From Planctomycetota bacterium (GTDB taxonomy: Bacteria > Planctomycetota > PUPC01 > DSUN01), in the NCBI GenBank assembly GCA_016872875.1, contig VGYW01000096.1:1-21997 (forward strand): a DNA stretch of 21,997 nucleotides, read 5' to 3'. Made by a program: the position numbers and the translations under genes. The notes beneath the pieces were generated by a model. That model was not told where the DNA came from. It saw only the letters and a list, made by a program, of their open reading frames with translations, and did not search any database. This document shows, piece after piece, positions 8,701 to 19,065 of this stretch; positions within the stretch are counted from its first letter, which is position 1, and every line of letters starts with the position of its first letter.

Positions 8701-8832
8701 ACCAAGAGCTTTGAAGAATGGCTCGACGAATTCCTGGCGGAGTTCGGCTTCCCTGTAGGCGCCGGACTCGTAGAAGCCAGCGTTGAGGCGGTACCGCTCA
8801 ACCAGATCAACGACGACTTGAGGCGCAGGCAA
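5746..8832 (-). CDS. Type IIG restriction-modification enzyme (Eco57I-like, fused nuclease and N6-adenine methyltransferase)
   Basis: About 1028 aa from the chosen start, typical of single-chain type IIG enzymes. Residues 75-95 carry a PD-(D/E)XK nuclease core (Asp76, Glu90-x-Lys92 within FFLEVKNP). A helical linker leads to the methyltransferase: GVYYTP (363-368), SAM-binding DPACGSG (398-404), GVDIDP (463-468) and catalytic NPPY (562-565), the gamma-type order for N6-adenine methylation. The C-terminal 400 residues resemble TaqI/Eco57I target-recognition regions. No ATG lies near the N terminus. I place the start at TTG 8832 because GGAGGG (8839-8844) sits 6 bases upstream; another TTG at 8928 gives a longer product. 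Both activities look intact, so it should modify and cut DNA without partner subunits. The recognition sequence cannot be predicted. Confidence 0.92.
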   Translation of the reverse strand: MPAPQVVVDLVERYRLNAGFYESGAYREAELRQEFVEPFFKALGWDMANEQGLAESLKYVVHEEALRVGGATKAPDYTFRIGGTRMFFLEVKNPSIRIGEDVEPAFQLRRYAWSAKLPVSILTSFREFAAYHRCFVPKRTDRSSVARTLFLSVDDYVARWDEIASIFSCQAVWRGSLERYVKSKEIKGTTEVDDAFLAEIESWRDALARHIALRNDLTQNELNSAVQATIDRIVFLRMCEDRGIESYGRLQALLDGEGVYRRLFALFERADERYNSGLFHFQREPGRAEPPDTLTRNLAVEDRVLKDILRRLYYPESPYEFSVVRTDILGQVYERFLGKVIRLTAGGRAVVEDKPEVRRAGGVYYTPSHIVDYIVQRTVGRLLAGKTPRQASRTRVLDPACGSGSFLLGAYQHLLDWHLDWYRSHEPERRRRGRQPVVCEAPGGDWRLTVAERKRILLNSIYGVDIDPQAVEVTKLSLLLKVLEGQSGEAIQRQFDRFHERALPDLGANIKCGNSLVDRGFYNNHQMGLFDQEEMLRINPFEWKDEFPEAMAAGGFDAVVGNPPYVRIQVLKQFRPPAEVAYLERHYHSAGRGNYDVSVLFVEKALRLLAKGGFLGCIVPHKFLKSHYGQPLRELIAAGKHLAHVVHFGAHQVFRGPTTYTCLLFLDQAGTRRVTFAQVDDLDAWIEKREATEGVVRQPATGKGEWNFVVGSASRLFKRLSHMPAKLGQVADVFVGVQTSADDVYLLEKAGETRDRLMLRTRSLARVWAFEKGLLHPIVSGTDVRRYCPLPERQYVIFPYRVAEGVAEVISFDTIERDFPRTAAYLSENRKRLESREKGKGRGPHWHRYVYPKNLARQSVPKVCVPRLVDRLHAAFDPDGSHFLDNVDVGGITLKAGHTEQGLLYLLGLLNSRLLAWYFPFVSAPFRGGWRSANRQFLSQLPIRAIDFSCAADRERHERVVRLVGHMQALHRQLAAARTPHRQTALQRQIAATDGQIDRLVYELYDLTEDEIRIVESPAPGASRDSGA

Positions 8833-9135
8833 GTGATGCCCTCCGACAGCGACCCACGAGGAATCTACCCACGGGAGTATGCTGCCTCGCCGCTCCAAAG
8901 TCAAGCCCCAGTTCCAGAACGGGTGCAATAACGTATCTGCGCAGATCCTCTGCCGTCTCCACAGGGATTGCCCCCGTGGGGCGATGGTTGGCAGCTACCA
9001 CGAGAGGATCGCCGTTCTTCCAGCCGGACGGGCGAGCGGCGCAGGTCCATGACAGTAATGATCGTGTAGCTCATCGCCGAGCTCGGATGCGTTCGCGGAC
9101 CTCTTCCCACGGGGCGCCGGCCGTGGCCGCGCCCA
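8833..9135. other. Intergenic stretch with no confident gene; short overlapping minus-strand frames
   Basis: On the minus strand a 21-codon frame begins at ATG 9136-9134, overlapping the TGA of the large exported protein. It ends in a TGA that overlaps the ATG of a second short frame (MSYTIITVMDLRR). From about 9030 to 8890, a shifted frame reads plausibly like protein (NGDPLVVAANHRPTGA, then VETAEDLRRYV). This looks like one small gene broken by a frameshift, but I recognise no family and no good ribosome-binding site. A coding role is possible but unsupported. Confidence 0.3.
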
Positions 9136-12018
9136 TCAACTCCCCGCGCGCTCCAGCCTGAGGATGATGTATGGCGCTTCGCGGTCGAGGTCGGGGTAGA
9201 TGCGGCCGTTGCCGCAGGAGTCCATGGCCTCGAAGAAGTACATGAAGTCCCACTTGGCGGGGAGGTGGTCGGGGGGGACGATGGCCTGGAACTCGCTTGG
9301 GCGGCCGGTGGGGGTCATGGGGAGGGTGCGGTAGTCGTCGAACTGGGTGACGCTGCGGTAGCGGAGGCGGACCCACTTGACGCCGGAGGGGTCGCGGACC
9401 TCGGCGGTGATGGCCAGGGGCTTCTCGGCTGGGACGGTGGCGGGAGGCACGTGGGTGAGGCCGGGTGGCTCGGTGTCGTTGGTGACGGTGACGAGGATGG
9501 GTTGGGTGGAGGCTTTTCGCCCGGCCTCATCGGTGGCCTCGATGAAGTAGGTGAGGCCCTCGGCGACCCTGGCGGCGGGGATGGCGCCGCGGTAGCGGAA
9601 GGGGCCGGCGGGTTCCATGTCGGTGTAGGCGGCCTGGCCCTGGGCGGTGCGGAGGCCGAGGCGGACCGCAGCGATGGGCTTGGGGCCGGACACGGTGGCG
9701 CGGATGGCGAGGTCATTGCCGGGCGGGGCCTTGCGGGTGGGGACGTGTGCGATGGCCGGGGCGTCGGCGGGGATGGCTGGGCGGAAGCTGTCGCGCTGCT
9801 GCTGAAGCTTGGCGAGGCCCTTCTTGAGCTCGGCCAACTCGTCCCGCCAGTGGCCTGAGAGGCCGGCGCTCGGGCGGCCGAACATCAGGTCGGGGTGGTA
9901 GACGTCGCCCGCGGCCTCGACGAGCTTCTCCCAGGCCTCGATTGCTTCGGCCTCGTGGCGCACCGCGTCGTCGAGGGCGTTGAGGTCCTTCGCGTGCTCG
10001 AAGTAGGCCCAGCCTAGCCCGGCGTGGATGCGCCGCGAGTGGTAAAGGGCGAGGTTGGCCAGGATGCGAAGGTCAACCATCGTGGCCGCGAACTCCTTGC
10101 TGGGGGCGGCTCCCGCAGCCCGCTCCGCCTGTGTTACCGCCTCCAGCACGTCGCTTGCGAGCGCGGCGTACCAGGCGCTGTTGGCCTGGGGCCAGAGCCT
10201 GGCGGAGTCCTTGCCTTCGAGGTGGAGCCGTGCCGCCTCGTCAATGGTCAGGAACTGCTCGGTGTCGCTGGCCTCGGCCTTGGCGTAGGCGGGCAGGTCC
10301 TCGCGGCGCTGCTTCTCGGCCCAGCCGCGGGTCATCGGGAAGCGGTGGTAGGGGAAGCAGGAGGCGACGATGCGCGGGAGGACCCAACTGGCCCGATGGA
10401 GCGCCCGCTCGACGAATGGCGCGGCGGCCTTGCCGAAGCGGCGCGCGAACTCGTTCCGCCACACCTCGGGCGGGGTGTCGGGGTTGTAGCCCACCCGCCC
10501 GAAGACCTGGAAGAAGTGCCAGTAGCGCTCGAACTCGTAGTCGTAGTAGCGCCACTGGGGGTTGAGGAGGCCGAAGGGCTTGCGGCCGTGCGGCTGGTCC
10601 TGCATCTTGGTGCAGAGGGGCTCATTGACCTCGAAGCCCTGGCCGTCGTAGAGGTGGGTGCTCTCGGCGAAGCGGCGGACGTAGTCGGGGTCGCCCCAGA
10701 GGAGCACCCGCGCCGTGCCGCCGTTCCAGAGCCGCCAGTGCATGGCGTAGCGCTTCGGGTAGCGGAGCAGGTCGGCGTAGCCGTGGCGGCGGTCGCGCTG
10801 GTTCTGGGGATTGACGTGCGTCGGGTGGAAGGGGAGGCCCATCTGCTCGGCCCAGTACTTCGTGCAGATGCGGATGGGCACGCCCATCGCCAGGGCCTTG
10901 TCAATCAGGGCGTCGGGGAACTCCTTGGCCCGGGCGTCGAAGCGTATCTTCCCGCCCGAGTCCTTCATCACCTGGTAGACGTTCGCCCAGAAGGCATCCA
11001 TCTCTTCGCGTTTGAGGCCCGATTCGCCGTGCATGCGGAACTGGAGGGCGTCAATCGTGGGCACGAGCTTGAGGAATCGTGCGAGCGCGGCCTTGGTGAA
11101 CGGCACCAGCTTCTCCGCCGTGAGGCCCCACACGAGGCCCTCGGTGGGCTTGTGCGCCTGGTCGGTGGGGCCTTGCACCCCGCCACGGTAGATGTGGTCC
11201 CAGATGCCCAGGGTGAAGCTCAGCCCGCGGTCGTGGGTCATGCGGATCACGCGGTTGAGGGCCTCGAGGTTCCGCCGCTGCTGCTCCGCCGTGATGCCGA
11301 CCACGCGGACGTCCGGGAACTCCTCGAGGTCGAAGAAGTAGGGGTAAGGCGGGGCGAAGTAGCCCCAGTTCTCGTAGCCGAAGATGAGGACGAACGAGTT
11401 GAAGCGGTTGCGGGCCAGAGTGTCCAGGTATCTCGCCCAGAATGCCTCATCGTGGAAGAAGCTCTCGAAGCGAGCGCGGTGGAACGTGAACATCGAGAGG
11501 GCGCGTTCGGGCACGGCGGGCTTCTCGGCGCAGTCCTTCACCTCGCTCAGCGGCTCGGCGGGGTCGGCGGCCCAGGCCACGCGGTCGGCCACGTCGAGCA
11601 AGGCGTACATCAGGCCCCGGTCGTCCGAGCCGGCCACGAGGAGCGTGGGCTTGCCATTCAACGCGATCCTGCGGATGGCCAGGGCCTCGGCCCCCGCCGG
11701 CGCGGCAACGCCATTGGCCTTGAGAAGCGTCGCGGCCGGGCCACCCTCCGATGCGACGCCGGCCACCACCAGGGTGGTGCCGCGCGCGGAGTTGAGGGCG
11801 TGCGCGCGCTCCGCCGCCACCCCGCTTTCGGCCAGGGCGCCCAGCAGCTTCCCCAGCCCGTGCGTCGCGCCCGGGCCGAGCGCCCTGCCTGCAACCACGG
11901 AGACAAGCGGGCGAGCGGCCCCCTCGCCTTCCCCAGCCCACGCGGCCAGCCCAGCGAGCAACGCCATGGCGAACACGCCCCCTTTCCTTGCCCAGCAGCG
12001 GCCGCGGGAGAAGAGCAC
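9136..12018 (-). CDS. Large exported glycoside-hydrolase-like protein with C-terminal beta-sandwich domains
   Basis: 960 aa from GTG 12018, chosen because GAGGGG (12024-12029) sits 5 bases upstream and the product then has a good signal peptide: a basic n-region (RGRCWARK), a hydrophobic core around 15-28, and a cleavage site after AWA (28). An ATG at 11967 would remove the basic n-region. Residues about 35-170 resemble the alpha/beta N-terminal domain found before GH20/GH67/GH84-type barrels (GLMYALLDVADRV). A TIM-barrel-like region follows (NRFNSFVLIFGYENWGYF, LGIWDHIYRGG, QFRMHGESGL). From about 700 a helical region leads to two Ig/Fn3-like beta-sandwiches (about 755-960). I infer an envelope or secreted enzyme acting on glycans; family and substrate are not assigned, and alpha-glucuronidase-like is only one option. 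Confidence 0.7.
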   Translation of the reverse strand: MLFSRGRCWARKGGVFAMALLAGLAAWAGEGEGAARPLVSVVAGRALGPGATHGLGKLLGALAESGVAAERAHALNSARGTTLVVAGVASEGGPAATLLKANGVAAPAGAEALAIRRIALNGKPTLLVAGSDDRGLMYALLDVADRVAWAADPAEPLSEVKDCAEKPAVPERALSMFTFHRARFESFFHDEAFWARYLDTLARNRFNSFVLIFGYENWGYFAPPYPYFFDLEEFPDVRVVGITAEQQRRNLEALNRVIRMTHDRGLSFTLGIWDHIYRGGVQGPTDQAHKPTEGLVWGLTAEKLVPFTKAALARFLKLVPTIDALQFRMHGESGLKREEMDAFWANVYQVMKDSGGKIRFDARAKEFPDALIDKALAMGVPIRICTKYWAEQMGLPFHPTHVNPQNQRDRRHGYADLLRYPKRYAMHWRLWNGGTARVLLWGDPDYVRRFAESTHLYDGQGFEVNEPLCTKMQDQPHGRKPFGLLNPQWRYYDYEFERYWHFFQVFGRVGYNPDTPPEVWRNEFARRFGKAAAPFVERALHRASWVLPRIVASCFPYHRFPMTRGWAEKQRREDLPAYAKAEASDTEQFLTIDEAARLHLEGKDSARLWPQANSAWYAALASDVLEAVTQAERAAGAAPSKEFAATMVDLRILANLALYHSRRIHAGLGWAYFEHAKDLNALDDAVRHEAEAIEAWEKLVEAAGDVYHPDLMFGRPSAGLSGHWRDELAELKKGLAKLQQQRDSFRPAIPADAPAIAHVPTRKAPPGNDLAIRATVSGPKPIAAVRLGLRTAQGQAAYTDMEPAGPFRYRGAIPAARVAEGLTYFIEATDEAGRKASTQPILVTVTNDTEPPGLTHVPPATVPAEKPLAITAEVRDPSGVKWVRLRYRSVTQFDDYRTLPMTPTGRPSEFQAIVPPDHLPAKWDFMYFFEAMDSCGNGRIYPDLDREAPYIILRLERAGS

Positions 12019-12109
12019 AACAACCCCTCGGTAATGACCAAGTGAAAGAGAGAGCACAGCTTCAGACGCGAAGACTCACAACCTGTCCCGCGCTCCTCTC
12101 TGTGGGAGG

Positions 12110-13108
12110 TCAACTGGCGACGTGGAGCTCGACGACATCGCGGTCCTGGAGAACGTGGTCGCGCTGGACCTGTTGGCCCGGGAACTTGGAGGAGCCCCAG
12201 ACGCAGGCGTACTTGAGCTTTTCGGGGAACTCGCGGTGGACCTCGCGCGCCATGTCGAGCACCGAGCTGCCCCGCGGGAGGATGAAGGGTGCGCCCATGT
12301 CGGGCGGCTTGCCCGGCTGCTTGCAGTAGACGCGGATGACGTCGAGGGAGTGGAAGACGTGAGCGACGAAGGCGTCGAGGCCCTGGCGGGTGGTGGCGGA
12401 GACCGCGAACATGGGGAGCCGCTGGCCGTAGAGCTCGCGGAGGGCCTCGAGGGTGTCGGGGGCGCCGGGCACATCCGCCTTCGTGCCGAGGATGAGCGCG
12501 GTCTTGAGCTGGCGGCCCTCCTCGTCCCGCTCGTCGCGCCCCACGCGGCGAGCGACGGGCAGCAGGTTCCGCTTCGTGAGCACGTCCAGGCACGCCTCGA
12601 GCTGCTCGAGGGCGTCCGCCGCCGCGAGGTCCACCACCAGCGCGATGACGTCGGCGGCGCGATAGGCGCCCATCATGCCGGGCGGCACCGCCTCGGGGGT
12701 CACGGGCGGCATGTCGACGAGCTGGACCGCCACGTCCTCGTGGAAGGCCATGCCTGGGACCGGGGCGTGGGTGCCGAAGGGGTAGTCGGTGACGGAGACC
12801 TTGGCCTTGGTGAGCGCGCCGACGATTGCCGACTTGCCGCAGTTGGGCAGGCCGATGAGGACGACCTGGCCCGCGCCGCCGCGCTCGACGTGGAAGATGT
12901 CGCGGGTGCGCGCCCCGGCCCTCCCCTGCGGGGCCTCCCGCAGCTTCGCTATCCGACGCTTGAGGTCGGCCTGCATGTGCTCGGTGCCCTTGTGCTTCGG
13001 GATGCAGGCCAGCATCTCCTCCAGGGCGGCCAGCTTCTCCTCCGGCGACTTCGCCTGGCGGTAGACCTCTTCGGCGTTCTTGTATTCGGGCGACAGGTTT
13101 GCAGGCAT
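12110..13108 (-). CDS. DRG/Obg-type GTPase with C-terminal TGS domain
   Basis: 332 aa. A helical N-terminal arm (1-75) precedes a GTPase domain with P-loop GLPNCGKS (86-93), a switch I threonine near 107, a G3 element reading DMPP (132-135) in place of the usual DxPG, G4 TKAD (209-212) and G5 SAT (237-239). A TGS domain (about 256-331) ends the protein, as in DRG-family GTPases, which associate with ribosomes or RNA. The ATG follows AGGAG with 10 bases between. It runs in the same direction as the exported protein 91 bases downstream. No stem-loop is visible between them, so cotranscription is possible though functionally unexplained. It is divergent from the EamA transporter across the MITE-like element. 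Confidence 0.85.
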   Translation of the reverse strand: MPANLSPEYKNAEEVYRQAKSPEEKLAALEEMLACIPKHKGTEHMQADLKRRIAKLREAPQGRAGARTRDIFHVERGGAGQVVLIGLPNCGKSAIVGALTKAKVSVTDYPFGTHAPVPGMAFHEDVAVQLVDMPPVTPEAVPPGMMGAYRAADVIALVVDLAAADALEQLEACLDVLTKRNLLPVARRVGRDERDEEGRQLKTALILGTKADVPGAPDTLEALRELYGQRLPMFAVSATTRQGLDAFVAHVFHSLDVIRVYCKQPGKPPDMGAPFILPRGSSVLDMAREVHREFPEKLKYACVWGSSKFPGQQVQRDHVLQDRDVVELHVAS

Positions 13109-13131
13109 ATCCGCACTGCTCCTCTCAGTAT

Positions 13132-13273
13132 CTAACTAGTTTCTGTTGCGGAAAGTGCGATCACAGGCGGGACGCCTGTGCCACCGGTGAGACAAGGGGC
13201 TTGGTGGCACAGGCCTCTGGCCTGTGATCGGGGCAGCAGCCCCCTTCCACTTTCCGCAACAGAAACTAACTAG
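13132..13273. mobile_element. MITE-like non-coding element with 18-bp terminal inverted repeats and 8-bp flanking direct repeats
   Basis: TTTCTGTTGCGGAAAGTG at 13140-13157 is perfectly inverted at 13248-13265. Both ends are flanked outward by the direct repeat CTAACTAG (13132-13139 and 13266-13273), the form expected of a target-site duplication. The 126-bp interior has no coding capacity. It carries a second inverted pair, 13158-13185 against 13203-13230, with 24 of 28 positions paired. Each of those arms holds its own ACAGGC/GCCTGT hairpin. TAG next to the left repeat is also mirrored on the right, so the exact edge could shift by 3 bases. The element fills the intergenic region of two divergent genes and could affect promoters or act as a bidirectional terminator. 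Confidence 0.75.
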
Positions 13274-13339
13274 CATAGCCGCGCCACGCCCCGAAGTCAA
13301 TGTTGACCCGCAAGGCCGGATGTGGTAGACCGGACCCCT

Positions 13340-14197
13340 ATGGAGACTTCGGGTCCGCGTCCCAATGCCGCCCTCCGCGGCCACGTGATGATCCTGGCGT
13401 GCGCGGTGATGTGGAGCCTGGGCGGGGTGTTCGTGAAGGTCCTGCGCGGGAGCTACGGCGTGGAGCCTGGGGCGATTGCCTGCCTTCGGAGCGCCACGGC
13501 CGGCCTGCTCCTCGCCTGGGCGCTGCCCGGGCTGGCCGGGGCGGCGCCGTGGCGTGCCGCCGCCTCGTGCCTCTGCTACACCGTCGTCGTCGGCAGCTTC
13601 GTCATCGCGGTCGCAGGCACCACCGCGGCCAACGCCATCTTCCTCCAGTACGCCTACCCCGTCTTCGTAGCCGTCGGGGCCATCTGGTTCTTGGGCGAGC
13701 GGCTGAGCCGGCGCACCGTGGCCGCCCTGGCCCTCGGGCTGGCCGGCGTGGCGGCCATCCTGGTCTGCTCGTGGAACCCGGCGGAGCGGACCGGGCTCAT
13801 CTGCGGGTTCGCCAGCTCCATTGCGTTCGCGGCCCTGGCGCTCCTCCAGCGCGCCACGCGGTCGGGCAGCCCCGTGGCGCTCTCGTGCCTCTACAACCTG
13901 GCGGCGGCGGTGCTTCTCCTTCCGCTGGCGTGGGGCAAGCTGCGCATTTCGGGGGAGGCCTGGCTCCTCGTCGCCCTGATGGGCGCCGTCCAGCTCGGCA
14001 TCCCATACGTCCTGTTCATTCGCGGGCTGCGCGACGTGCCGGCCACGGACGCCGCGCTCATCACCCTAGCGGAGCCGATCCTCAACCCCGTGTGGGTGTG
14101 GCTCGCGGTGCGCGAGCGGCCGAGCGCGAGCACCCTGGCGGGCGGCGCGCTCATCCTGCTGGCGCTCGCCATTCGCTTCCTGCGCAAGCGCGCTTGA
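13340..14197 (+). CDS. EamA/DMT-superfamily membrane transporter
   Basis: 285 aa with about ten hydrophobic segments in two homologous halves, the standard EamA architecture and length. Typical elements are GHVMILACAVMWSLGGVFVK in the first helix, the half ending FLGERLSR, and the second-half AEPILNPVWVWLAV-x-ERPS, the usual end of the repeat. These proteins export or import small metabolites such as amino acids, purines or sugars by secondary transport; the substrate cannot be read from sequence. ATG 13340 has a poor ribosome-binding site. GTG 13322, 6 bases after AAGG at 13312-13315, is a credible alternative adding six residues. Expression would start between this gene and the MITE-like element. 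Confidence 0.87.
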   Translation: METSGPRPNAALRGHVMILACAVMWSLGGVFVKVLRGSYGVEPGAIACLRSATAGLLLAWALPGLAGAAPWRAAASCLCYTVVVGSFVIAVAGTTAANAIFLQYAYPVFVAVGAIWFLGERLSRRTVAALALGLAGVAAILVCSWNPAERTGLICGFASSIAFAALALLQRATRSGSPVALSCLYNLAAAVLLLPLAWGKLRISGEAWLLVALMGAVQLGIPYVLFIRGLRDVPATDAALITLAEPILNPVWVWLAVRERPSASTLAGGALILLALAIRFLRKRA

Positions 14198-14232
14198 GCC
14201 TGCCGCTCATGATGTTGAGCGCGTGTTCCCAT

Positions 14233-14261
14233 TTGACATCTCCCCTTCCGCCTGCTATGCT
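14233..14261 (+). promoter_or_regulatory. Sigma70-type promoter of tRNA-Pro
   Basis: A perfect TTGACA at 14233-14238 is followed by a 17-base spacer and TATGCT at 14256-14261 (4 of 6 to TATAAT). The tRNA begins 19 bases after the -10 box, so the inferred start site gives a short 5' leader. Confidence 0.7.
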
Positions 14262-14279
14262 AATGCGTGTTGGGGAATC

Positions 14280-14357
14280 CGGGGCGTGGCGCAGTTTGGC
14301 TAGCGCGCTTGAATGGGGTTCAAGAGGTCGCGGGTTCGAGTCCCGCCGCCCCGACCA
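14280..14357 (+). tRNA. tRNA-Pro (anticodon GGG)
   Basis: A complete cloverleaf can be drawn. The acceptor stem CGGGGCG (14280-14286) pairs with CGCCCCG. The D-stem is GCGC/GCGC, the anticodon stem CTTGA/TCAAG encloses loop ATGGGGT with anticodon GGG at 14315-14317, and the T-stem GCGGG/CCCGC encloses TTCGAGT. Discriminator A and CCA are encoded. G37 after the anticodon is normal for proline tRNA. It would read CCC and CCU codons. Confidence 0.95.
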
Positions 14358-14600
14358 GATGTAAGAACCTATCCCGCCATGACTTAGAAACTATCTCAGA
14401 ACCCACGTGGGCTGCGTTGCCGGCGTCAGCGGGGCGGATGCAAGGCGCGCCAGCGTCACCAACGCGTGGCGCCCTGTTTGCAGCCGTCTTGCAGTGGTTC
14501 CTTGCCGGAGGGCCTGCGTTTCACCAGCCCGTGCCGCGTCGGACTCCCCCGCCGGCTTCGGGGTTCTTTCCGTGAGGACGCTGCGACAGTTGGGAACCCG
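14358..14600 (+). other. Intergenic region between tRNA-Pro and the SNF2 gene; nothing firmly assignable
   Basis: The stretch starts with an AT-richer segment (14358-14402: GAACCTATC, then AACTATCTCAGAACC), followed by GC-rich sequence with no convincing gene. The ORF extending upstream from 14601 translates to arginine- and serine-rich nonsense and is not accepted as coding. The two GAACC/AGAACC words resemble the edge of a dispersed element, but no second copy exists in this window. Confidence 0.35.
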
Positions 14601-17765
<3,165 letters not shown>

Positions 17766-17792
17766 GCCCTCGCTTGCGCGCATCTCGGTAGA

Positions 17793-17883
17793 GGATGAAT
17801 GGATGAGTGGATGGGTGGATGAATGAGAGAGCGGGTGGGCGGATGTTTGGCATCCATCCATTCATCCAATCATCCATTCATCC
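17793..17883. repeat. Long imperfect inverted repeat built from GGATGAAT words
   Basis: The arm at 17793-17825, a run of GGATG/GAAT/GAGT words, pairs with 17851-17883, its near-perfect reverse complement (about 29 of 33 positions), around a 25-base loop. It lies between the SNF2 and SWIM genes on the same strand. Neither arm is coding. The transcript would fold into a long stem that could attenuate or terminate transcription or protect the mRNA end, but no U-tract follows. Confidence 0.75.
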
Positions 17884-17921
17884 CCTTTCGCTGAAGGCGA
17901 TGGCCGTTCCAGGAGGATAGC

Positions 17922-18830
17922 ATGTCCCGATGGCGCCGCTGGCGCGACTACGACTACGGCTACTATCGCCGCTTCCCCACCTCGCGCCCCCGCGAGGCCA
18001 AGGGCGGCATCAAGGCGCAGACGAAGCGCGGCGGCTTCGGCCAGAGCTGGTGGGCGAAGCGCTGGATCGCCGTGCTGGAGAGCTTCGACATCGGCGCGCG
18101 CCTGGGCCGCGGCCGCTCCTACGCCCGACGCGGCCAGGTCACGCACCTCGAGGTCGGCGAGGGCACCGTCACCGCCAAGGTCCAGGGCTCCCGCCCCAAG
18201 CCCTACGACGTCGTCATCGAGGTCGCCGCGCTCTCGAAGGCCGACTGGAAGAAGCTGGCGGAGTCGCTCGGCAAGCAGGCCCTCTTCGCCGCCAAGCTCC
18301 TCGCCGGCGAGATGCCGGAGAACATCGAGGACGCCTTCAAGTCCGCCGGACTCTCGCTCTTCCCCGGCAGGAGCAAGGACCTCGTGACCGACTGCTCGTG
18401 CCCCGACTGGTCGAACCCCTGCAAGCACATCGCCGCCGTCTACTACCTGCTCGGCGAGGAGTTCGACCGCGACCCCTTCCTCATCTTCAAGCTCCGCGGC
18501 ATGACCCGCGAGAAACTCGTCGGCCTCCTCGGCGCCAAGGCTGCTGTCCCGCCGAAGCCGGAGGCGGCGAGCGAGCCGGCGTCGCCAGCAGAGCCTTTGC
18601 CAGCCCACCCTGGGGCCTTCTGGGGAGCGGAGGACGCGAAGGCAATCACCCTGGGCGATGTCAGCATCCCACCCATCGCGGCGGCCTTGCCCAGGCGGTT
18701 GGGCAACTTCCCCTTCTGGCGCGGAGCGGAGGGTTTCCTCGACGCGATGGCGGCCGTCTATGGTGCCGCCTCGCCTGCCGGCCTGGGCGTCCTCCTCGGC
18801 GAGAGAGCGCACGACGAAGGAGGTCCGTGA
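17922..18830 (+). CDS. SWIM zinc-finger domain protein, partner of SNF2
   Basis: 302 aa, with a strong AGGAGG at 17911-17916 five bases before the ATG. The N-terminal segment, rich in Arg, Tyr and Trp (RWRRWRDYDYGYYRRF), and the following GFGQSWWAKRWIAVLES are typical of bacterial SNF2-linked SWIM proteins. The SWIM motif is CSCPDWSNPCKH: Cys158, Cys160, Cys167 and His169, a CxC-x6-CxH zinc site thought to bind DNA or protein partners. A proline- and alanine-rich linker (about 207-225) leads to a conserved tail with LGNFPFWRGAEGFLDAM. The protein appears full-length. It probably shares a transcript with SNF2 despite the hairpin between them. Confidence 0.9.
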   Translation: MSRWRRWRDYDYGYYRRFPTSRPREAKGGIKAQTKRGGFGQSWWAKRWIAVLESFDIGARLGRGRSYARRGQVTHLEVGEGTVTAKVQGSRPKPYDVVIEVAALSKADWKKLAESLGKQALFAAKLLAGEMPENIEDAFKSAGLSLFPGRSKDLVTDCSCPDWSNPCKHIAAVYYLLGEEFDRDPFLIFKLRGMTREKLVGLLGAKAAVPPKPEAASEPASPAEPLPAHPGAFWGAEDAKAITLGDVSIPPIAAALPRRLGNFPFWRGAEGFLDAMAAVYGAASPAGLGVLLGERAHDEGGP

Positions 18831-18833
18831 CGT

Positions 18834-19065
18834 GAGCATCTGCCTGCCTGGGCAGCACGCCGCCTGCTCGTCTTGGGGCTCGAAGAGAAGCTCCTCAAAC
18901 CGCGCGAGGCTCTCGGCGAACCGAGCCGCACGCCCAAAGTCCATATCCAGCACTCAACATCCAATCTTCGATGACCAAGTGGGTGGCGGCGCTCGTGCCG
19001 GCCTGCGCGCCGTGGGCATACGCGGCGCAGGCTGAGGGGCTCGGGCCGGTCAGCCGCAGGAGCCG
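18834..19065. other. Intergenic region with possible gene remnants
   Basis: No intact gene is recognised. On the plus strand a frame from ATG 18971 reads like a short signal peptide (MTKWVAALVPACAPWAYAAQA) and stops at a TGA overlapping ATG 19066. On the minus strand, 18944 to about 18840 reads plausibly like the start of a protein (MDFGRAARFAESLARFEELLF) but then runs antisense through the SWIM gene. Both look like fragments at the edge of the decayed zone that follows. Confidence 0.3.

Noticed and set aside
10024..12045. 673-codon plus-strand ORF opposite the exported protein
   Set aside because: The composition (Val, Glu, Gly, Leu, Arg and His bias) is typical of antisense reading of high-GC genes, and the opposite strand has a signal peptide and domain structure.
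14466..14600. Upstream extension of the SNF2 protein
   Set aside because: The added 45 residues look like non-coding translation, and family members start near MIVLH.
17862..18953. 363-codon minus-strand ORF opposite the SWIM gene
   Set aside because: Most of it is antisense to a recognisable SWIM protein. Only its first 35 or so codons outside that gene look protein-like, and these are noted as a possible fragment.
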